NCBI GenBank assembly: GCA_015061625.1
Contig: SUWG01000002.1
Coordinates: 124,001 to 188,000, forward strand
Source of the DNA: Lentisphaerota bacterium
GTDB taxonomy: Bacteria; Verrucomicrobiota; Lentisphaeria; Victivallales; Victivallaceae
Reading direction: 5' to 3'
DNA length: 64,000 nt
In this document: piece by piece, positions 58,697-64,000 of the stretch
How the letters are laid out: every line of letters starts with the position of its first letter
Numbering within the stretch: position 1 is the first letter of the stretch
Program-made: the position numbers and the translations under genes
Notes under the pieces: generated by a model
Seen by the model: only the letters and a program-made list of their open reading frames with translations
Database searches by the model: none
What the model was told of the DNA's origin: nothing

Positions 58697-59587
58697 ATGA
58701 GTAAGCAAGTAACCAAAGCCGTGATCCCTGCCGCCGGATTCGGTACCAGGATGCTGCCGTTTACCAAGGCTGTTCCCAAAGAATTGATTCCTTTGGTGGA
58801 TACCCCGGTGTTGCAATATGTTGTGGAAGAGGCTGTCGCTTCCGGAGCAAATGAGATACTTGTTGTCATCAGCGAAGGCAAAGATGCCGTAAAAAATCAC
58901 TTTTCCCCCGCAGAAGATTTGGAGAAACGTTTGCACGATTCCGGTAAGGAACTGTTGTTGGAATCTATGCAAAAAATCAATACATTGGCAGATATCCGTT
59001 ATGTTTACCAGAGTGAACTCAACGGATTGGGCGGTGCAGTTGCTTTGGCCGGGGAATTCGTCGGTAATGATCCGTTTTTTGTATTATTGGGAGATACCGT
59101 AATGGATTCTGCCGATGCGTTGCCGGTGTCAGGGCAGTTGGCGGTGTTGTATGAAAAATATGGTGATCCGGTGGTGGCTCTGGCTGAAGTGCCTCTGGAA
59201 AAAGTTTCCAGTTACGGCATTGCTTCCGGCAGTGAAATTGCCCAAGGAGTGTGGCTTTTGGATGACCTGGTGGAAAAACCTGATGTTGCATCGGCTCCAA
59301 GCCGTATGGCCGTTTCTGCACGCTACTTGCTTACACCAGATATATTTCCGGAGTTGGGCAGGATCAAGCCGGGCAAAAATAATGAAATGCAATTAACTGA
59401 TGCTATCCGGGAACTTTTGCAAAAGCGGCGTTTCTATGGTTGTCAAGTCAAAGGAAAACGTTACGATCTGGGCAGTGTCAGCGGTTTTATTGCGGCGAAT
59501 GTGGAATTTGCCATGCGCCGCCCGGAACTGCAGGAAGTTCTGGGACGGCAAATTTTGGATATCCTGAAAGAAAAAAATATATTGTAA
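58697..59587 (+). CDS. galU: UTP-glucose-1-phosphate uridylyltransferase
   Basis: A 296-residue nucleotidyltransferase forming UDP-sugar from UTP and a sugar-1-phosphate. AVIPAAGFGTRMLPFTKAVPKE (~8-28, in part) is the nucleotide-binding loop; ELIPLVDTPVLQYVVEE, GLGGAVALA and KRYDLGSVSGFI follow as in GalU. Preceded two bases earlier by a GHMP kinase, so the cell can take a free sugar to UDP-sugar in two steps. Glucose-1-P is the usual substrate; glucuronate-1-P is possible here. Confidence 0.9.
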   Translation: MSKQVTKAVIPAAGFGTRMLPFTKAVPKELIPLVDTPVLQYVVEEAVASGANEILVVISEGKDAVKNHFSPAEDLEKRLHDSGKELLLESMQKINTLADIRYVYQSELNGLGGAVALAGEFVGNDPFFVLLGDTVMDSADALPVSGQLAVLYEKYGDPVVALAEVPLEKVSSYGIASGSEIAQGVWLLDDLVEKPDVASAPSRMAVSARYLLTPDIFPELGRIKPGKNNEMQLTDAIRELLQKRRFYGCQVKGKRYDLGSVSGFIAANVEFAMRRPELQEVLGRQILDILKEKNIL

Positions 59588-59604
59588 AGTATCAGAGTAG
59601 AAAA

Positions 59605-61152
59605 GTGTTCAAGTCGATCAAATCATTTTTTAAAAAATTGTTTTCCGATGAAAAAATTGAAAACAATAGTGTTGTGACCGGAAAAAAGGATAATACCGGG
59701 AAACAGAGCAGTAAAAACAAACCATCCGGAAACAGAAGTGGAAAAGACATTCCGAAATCGCAACGGGTAAAAAATAAACGAGAGCCTGAACGTAAAGGGA
59801 AGAAAAAGGAGACGCACAACACTCCCCCTGTTGTGCGGAATATCCCCCCGCGGCCGGAAGCATTGAAAGATGTTCCGGTGTGTGACGGGAAATTGCGTTT
59901 TCTTGATTTGGCATTGCATGAAGATGTGCAGTTCGGCATACAGAATGCCGGTTTTGAATATTGCACCCCGATCCAGCAGATGACGTTGCCGTTATTATTG
60001 CAGAATCGTGACCTCGCCGGCAAGGCTCAAACCGGAACCGGTAAAACTGCGGCATTTCTGCTTGCATCTTTCACCCGGTTGCTCAATACGCCGGTTATAG
60101 CAGAGAGAGAGGATGGTACGCCGAGAATGGTGGTGCTTGCACCGACCAGAGAATTGGCCATGCAAATCCACAAAGATGCTTGTGAACTCGGTGTTTTTAC
60201 CAATCTTAATATTGCCGTGGTTTTTGGTGGTATGGATCATGAAAAACAACGAAAAAATCTTGATTGTCAACTTGATGTATTGATCGGCACTCCCGGCCGG
60301 GTGATTGATTACAGCCGTTCCGGGGCATTAAAACTCAATGCGGTGGAAGTTTTGGTGATCGATGAGGCCGACCGGATGCTGGATATGGGATTTATTCCCG
60401 ATGTGAAGCGCATTGTAACTCAAATGCCGCGCAAAGGCGAAAGACAGACGTTGCTTTTCAGTGCCACGCTGGATGACAGTATTTTGCGACTTGCTTCCGG
60501 ATGGTTGGCAGATCCGGTGGTTTTTGAAAGTGAACCGGAAAAAATGGTCAGCGATAATATCAATCAAACCTTTTATTCGGTTTTACGGGAAGAAAAACTT
60601 GCATTGCTTTTGTATATTCTGCGTTCTATGGAATATGAGCGGATCATCGTTTTCGGCAACCGGAAAGATGTCAATGCCAAGTTGCAATATGATTTGGCGC
60701 GCTATGGATTCAATGTGCCGTTGCTTTCCGGAGATATTTCGCAGGATAAAAGGATCAAGATTCTGGAGCGTTTCCGTTCCGGTCAGGATAAGATAGTGAT
60801 AGCCACTGATGTAGCGGCTCGCGGGATCCATGTGGATGATGTGTCCATCGTGATCAATTATGATCTGCCGGAACAGCCCGAAGATTATATCCATCGTATC
60901 GGACGTACCGGTCGGGCTGGGAATACCGGCACATCCATAAGCTTCCTTTGTGAATATGGCGCATACTATCTGCCGCCGATTGAAGAGTTGCTGAAAACAC
61001 AATTCAGCAGTTCTTTGCCAACTGAAGATATGTTGGTTTTACCGCCGGAAGTGGAAAATCCCCGTTTCCCCGCCAAAGCTGCCCAGGCATCCGGCTCCGG
61101 CTTCCGGCGCAAAAGTTCATCATCCCGCCGGAATTCTTTCCGCCGTCGTTGA
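59605..61152 (+). CDS. DEAD-box RNA helicase (RhlE-like)
   Basis: A 515-residue helicase. The first ~90 residues are a basic, Lys/Asn/Ser-rich tail. Then the core: Q motif FEYCTPIQ, Walker A AQTGTGKT, PTRELAMQIH, VLVIDEADRMLDMGF (DEAD), SAT, and the second domain with IVFGNRKDV, IATDVAARG and HRIGRTGRAG. The C-terminus is Ser/Arg-rich. The start is a GTG at 59605, after the galU stop; an earlier in-frame ATG lies inside galU and is not used. Acts in RNA folding or degradation. Confidence 0.9.
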   Translation: MFKSIKSFFKKLFSDEKIENNSVVTGKKDNTGKQSSKNKPSGNRSGKDIPKSQRVKNKREPERKGKKKETHNTPPVVRNIPPRPEALKDVPVCDGKLRFLDLALHEDVQFGIQNAGFEYCTPIQQMTLPLLLQNRDLAGKAQTGTGKTAAFLLASFTRLLNTPVIAEREDGTPRMVVLAPTRELAMQIHKDACELGVFTNLNIAVVFGGMDHEKQRKNLDCQLDVLIGTPGRVIDYSRSGALKLNAVEVLVIDEADRMLDMGFIPDVKRIVTQMPRKGERQTLLFSATLDDSILRLASGWLADPVVFESEPEKMVSDNINQTFYSVLREEKLALLLYILRSMEYERIIVFGNRKDVNAKLQYDLARYGFNVPLLSGDISQDKRIKILERFRSGQDKIVIATDVAARGIHVDDVSIVINYDLPEQPEDYIHRIGRTGRAGNTGTSISFLCEYGAYYLPPIEELLKTQFSSSLPTEDMLVLPPEVENPRFPAKAAQASGSGFRRKSSSSRRNSFRRR

Positions 61153-61163
61153 GGTAATAAAGA

Positions 61164-62429
61164 ATGATGTGCAGCAAAATGGATAAAAAGGCATTTGATT
61201 GGCTCTTGTTGTGGATGATAACGGCAATTTATTTTTTTGCCAATTTGCAAAAGGTGATCATTCCCGGTGCGACGTTTAATAAATTGCAAAACATTTTTGC
61301 AATCGACAATGCTGATGCCGTTACGTCTCTGGGGGCAGTTTTTCTCGGCGTGTATGCCGCTGCCCAGTTAGTCGCCGGGGTGTTGGCCGACCGTTACGGT
61401 GGTGCAAGGGTGATTATGGTCGGTGGATTTGTTTTTTGTGCCGGTTCGGTATTGTCCGCTTTTGAAATTTCTTTACCTTTGCTTTATTTCAGCCGTTTTT
61501 TGACTGGGTTGGGAGCCGCATCGATTTATTTGAGTATGGTCAAAGAGATCGGGAGAGTTGCCGGTAACTCAATGCCGATGGTGATTGGTATTGCAACGAT
61601 CATCGGCTATTCCGGTTCGATTACCGGCGCGGCTCCTTTTGCTGCCGGAGTAGCAAAATATGGTTATTTTGCGATGGTCATGACAGCAGGAGTGGCGGCG
61701 TGTGTATTTTATGCTTTATATGCAGTCGCATCTTTTAAACAAATTTTACCGCCGGTAAAAAAGGAGGTCAGATTTTCTTGCCGAGGTTATTTATCCGTAT
61801 TGAGTACCAGGCAGAATAATGCTTTGATTTTTGCCGTCGGGATCAGTTTCGGAACATATTTTGCTTTGCAGTCCACGATCGGGAAAAAGTTTTTGGAAGA
61901 TTTTTGTGGTTTTTCTTCCAACTCTTCAGCTTTGGTAATGACAGTTACCATGATAATTGCCGCTGTCAATGGCTTCGTTGTTGCCAATATCAGCCGTTTG
62001 ACCGGTAATCGCAGGCGGCCGACGATTCTTTTTTCCGGGATCGGATGTTTTCTCGGGGCAGGGCTGATATCGGTCGGAATATTACTCGACACTTCTTGTG
62101 TCCTGCCGTTGTGCGGTATGATTTTGATGGCATTTGCCGGAAACATTTCCCCCATTTATGTTGCTTTGCTGAAAGAAAGCAACCGGGAAGATTCATTTGG
62201 TACTGTTGTATGTGTCGGCAACTGTCTGGCTTACGGGATATCGTCACTTTTTTCTGCCGGTGCGGGAAAATTGATGGATATTTTTGAACCTCAAGTTATC
62301 GGAGATATCCGGGTGTACGGCAGGGGATCGTATTTACTGGTGTTCGGAGTGTTGACTGTGCTTGGCATTATTTCTGCATTACTTTCTTTATTGGTTAAAG
62401 AATCATGCGGAAAAGATATCAGTAAATGA
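61164..62429 (+). CDS. Major facilitator superfamily transporter
   Basis: A 421-residue protein with ~12 hydrophobic helices in two halves. The MFS loop motif GVLADRYGGARVIMVGG (~70-86) between spans 2 and 3 is intact, and RFLTGLGAASIYLSMVKE follows in span 4. The second half ends in a charged tail. Substrate unknown. It starts 11 bases after the helicase; the preceding bases include TGAGG as a Shine-Dalgarno. Confidence 0.87.
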   Translation: MMCSKMDKKAFDWLLLWMITAIYFFANLQKVIIPGATFNKLQNIFAIDNADAVTSLGAVFLGVYAAAQLVAGVLADRYGGARVIMVGGFVFCAGSVLSAFEISLPLLYFSRFLTGLGAASIYLSMVKEIGRVAGNSMPMVIGIATIIGYSGSITGAAPFAAGVAKYGYFAMVMTAGVAACVFYALYAVASFKQILPPVKKEVRFSCRGYLSVLSTRQNNALIFAVGISFGTYFALQSTIGKKFLEDFCGFSSNSSALVMTVTMIIAAVNGFVVANISRLTGNRRRPTILFSGIGCFLGAGLISVGILLDTSCVLPLCGMILMAFAGNISPIYVALLKESNREDSFGTVVCVGNCLAYGISSLFSAGAGKLMDIFEPQVIGDIRVYGRGSYLLVFGVLTVLGIISALLSLLVKESCGKDISK

Positions 62430-62432
62430 TTG

Positions 62433-63350
62433 TTACCGTCTGGGATCAAGAGCATCGCGCAGAGAATCTCCGAGAATATTCAGCGCCAGAATCAATATGA
62501 GCAGGGCTGTTGAAGCAAAGGTTATTTCCCACCATATCCCGGCCCACAGGCGGCTTTGCCCATCGGAAATCATTACTCCCCAACTGGGCGTACTTTGCGC
62601 CCCCAAACCGAGATAACTGACAATGACTTCCAGCATTACAGCTCCGGCAAAAAGAGTGGTGAAATAGATGATTACCAGATGGAACACATTGGGCAGGATG
62701 TGCCGACGGATGATTGTTGCATTACTTACTCCGGCAATTTTTGCTGCTGAAATATATGGCAGACGTTTCAATTTCATCGTTTCTCCCCGGATAACTTTGC
62801 ATAATGTGCCCCAACTGGTCAGGCCGATTGCCAGATAAACTCCGAGCATTTCCGGTTCAGAATTGAGCCATGAGGCAACAGTTGTTACCATTTCTGCAGT
62901 TTTGGGTGACAGAAAATCCTGATTCATCAGCAGGGCAAAGGCGAGGATAAAAAGCAATGTCGGCATGGCGGCAAAAACACTGTATAACCATACGACCCCA
63001 TCGTCGATGTGTCCCCCTGAATATCCGGAAACCATGCCGAGGGTCACTCCTATGATAACGGCGATCACGCTGGCGAAAAAACCGGTTTTCAATGCACTGG
63101 CAGTTCCGGCAACACAGCGCAGAAAAACATCTCTGCCCTGATAATCGGTACCGCAAATATGAGATTGAGATGGAGATGCATGAAGTTCCGGGCCGGGAAG
63201 GTTATAGGCCGGAGTTATGCCGTTTTGTTTACAGCGAGAATTGTATATTTCGACTCCGATGGCAGTTGACAGGAAGAGCAGACAGATGGTCAGGGCGGTC
63301 ATTCCCCAGCGGTCATGCAGAAGTTTGTGCCATGCCGGATGTTTGGTCAT
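62433..63350 (-). CDS. OppC/DppC-type ABC permease
   Basis: A 305-residue oligopeptide-type permease. HICGTDYQGRDVFLRCVAGTA (in part) is the OppC N-terminal block before the second span, and TMKLKRLPYISAAKIAGVSNATIIRRHILPN carries the EAA loop (in part). Six membrane spans. Its ATG overlaps the mnmG stop by one base (TAATG), so it is translationally coupled to mnmG. It is separated from its likely OppB partner (55714) by 5.5 kb, which is unusual. Confidence 0.88.
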   Translation of the reverse strand: MTKHPAWHKLLHDRWGMTALTICLLFLSTAIGVEIYNSRCKQNGITPAYNLPGPELHASPSQSHICGTDYQGRDVFLRCVAGTASALKTGFFASVIAVIIGVTLGMVSGYSGGHIDDGVVWLYSVFAAMPTLLFILAFALLMNQDFLSPKTAEMVTTVASWLNSEPEMLGVYLAIGLTSWGTLCKVIRGETMKLKRLPYISAAKIAGVSNATIIRRHILPNVFHLVIIYFTTLFAGAVMLEVIVSYLGLGAQSTPSWGVMISDGQSRLWAGIWWEITFASTALLILILALNILGDSLRDALDPRR

Positions 63351-64000
63351 TATTCCTGCCCCCGCAACTTTTTCAGATGAACTTGAAGTAAAGCTATATC
63401 GGCCGGAGTTACCCCGTCTATGCGTCCGGCTTGCCCTAACGTTGCTGGCCGGATTTTTTCCAGTTTTTGTCTGGATTCATTGCATAATCCGCGGACATTT
63501 GCATAATCGAATGACTCCGGGATCGAACTTTCTTCCAGTTTTTTCAACCGGGCGATCTCAACTTCTTCACGTTGCAGATAACCATCGTATTTGGCAGAGA
63601 TCAGTAACTCCTGAAAAACTCTTTTCCCGATACGGTTCTCCGGAAGCGACAGCATTTTTGCGATCTCCGGTACGGTTTCGATACCGGTTCCCGGAACAAT
63701 ATCCCGCAACAGCGTGAATACCGGTATTTTTCCGTATTTATTCTGTTTGCAGAAATCAAGTTTGTCAAAGAAAAGTTTTTCATATCGCATATATTCAGCG
63801 AACTTGTCTTCCGGAAGCAATCCCCAGTCGTGAGCCATGCGGCACAATCTCAAATCGGCATTTTCCTGACGCAGAGTCAGACGATATTCCGCACGGCTGG
63901 TGAAAAGACGGTATGGCTCAACGATCTCTTTGGTTGACAGATCATCGAGCATAACTCCGATATAACTGGTGTCGCGGCCGGGAAAAACTGCGCTTTTTCC
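63350..64000 (-). CDS. mnmG: tRNA uridine-5-carboxymethylaminomethyl modification enzyme, C-terminal part (5' truncated by window)
   Basis: The reading frame is open to the end of the window (SYIGVMLDDLSTKEIVEP in part). The block TSRAEYRLTLRQENADLRL and GLLPEDKFAEYMR, then the helical C-terminal domain ending in GRIDGVTPADIALLQVHLKK, match MnmG/GidA, which with MnmE modifies the wobble uridine of tRNAs. About 217 of ~620 residues are present. It overlaps the OppC-like gene by one base. Confidence 0.93.
   Translation of the reverse strand, partial: GKSAVFPGRDTSYIGVMLDDLSTKEIVEPYRLFTSRAEYRLTLRQENADLRLCRMAHDWGLLPEDKFAEYMRYEKLFFDKLDFCKQNKYGKIPVFTLLRDIVPGTGIETVPEIAKMLSLPENRIGKRVFQELLISAKYDGYLQREEVEIARLKKLEESSIPESFDYANVRGLCNESRQKLEKIRPATLGQAGRIDGVTPADIALLQVHLKKLRGQE

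Noticed and set aside
59440-59604. ATG start for the helicase inside galU
   Set aside because: The first ~55 residues would be out-of-frame galU; the basic N-terminal tail starts naturally at GTG 59605 after the galU stop.

Overview
The window looks like chromosomal DNA of a Gram-negative, probably anaerobic bacterium. Outer-membrane biology is explicit: a TolC-type outer membrane protein, several lipobox proteins, Lgt and signal peptidase I. Energy metabolism points to anaerobiosis: EtfAB with an acyl-CoA dehydrogenase, and a biotin-dependent, membrane-coupled (OadGAB-type) decarboxylase. The mixture of BspA-like leucine-rich repeats, a DUF1559-like H-X9-DG tail, Gfo/Idh/MocA plus xylose-isomerase-like pairs and a UGSC-like protein suggests the PVC superphylum, most likely Lentisphaerota (Victivallis-like). 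This assignment is inference from gene content; no rRNA is present. I see no phage, insertion sequence or CRISPR array. No stretch longer than about 300 bases lacks a gene.

1-5.7 kb: end of an alkaline-phosphatase-like (phosphoethanolamine transferase/sulfatase) gene and a membrane acyltransferase, then a leftward operon etfB-etfA-acyl-CoA dehydrogenase-rpoZ with a clear promoter and terminator. 5.9-9.8 kb: two PilT-type ATPases, signal peptidase I and a small anchored protein. 9.85-14.3 kb: two consecutive polar-amino-acid ABC cassettes, each a fused binding protein-permease plus its ATPase. 14.3-18.7 kb: lipoprotein, TolC-like protein, peptide deformylase, a membrane protein and a CDC123-like ATP-grasp protein. 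18.8-23.1 kb: YgjP-like metallopeptidase and thioredoxin reductase, divergent from a ROK repressor-nagB-phosphatase operon. 23.1-25.9 kb: leftward tRNA-Gln, DUF368, lgt, rluD. 26.1-33.7 kb: secreted protein, ABC-2 permease, birA, then the decarboxylase oadG-oadA-oadB and a YeiH-type transporter. birA, which biotinylates OadA, sits directly before its substrate.

33.8-49.9 kb is a mosaic of small units: deoxyribosyltransferase; 2-hydroxyacid dehydrogenase with a secreted DA1-like peptidase; a secreted UGSC-like fusion protein; flavin reductase with a secreted pseudopilin-like protein; a phage-type orphan with an FMN reductase; an LRR lipoprotein; a cyclase/AAC(3)-TIM fusion/deacetylase operon; yeiW with a membrane protein and a GNAT acetyltransferase; and a Gfo/Idh/MocA plus sugar isomerase pair. 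49.9-56.9 kb is a leftward unit of OppB-like permease, RlhA-like U32 protein and a 1169-residue BspA-like repeat protein. 57-62.4 kb: coiled-coil tail-anchored protein, glucuronokinase-like GHMP kinase, galU, DEAD-box helicase, MFS transporter. The window ends with an OppC-like permease and the 3' part of mnmG.

The most unusual items are the secreted UGSC fusion, the secreted LIM/DA1-like peptidase, the CDC123-like gene coupled to a membrane protein, the AAC(3)-TIM barrel fusion next to a metal-site-depleted cyclase, the double-biotin OadA, and the glucuronokinase-galU pair. Start sites were chosen by Shine-Dalgarno position where possible. All function calls are from motif recognition by eye, without database searches.
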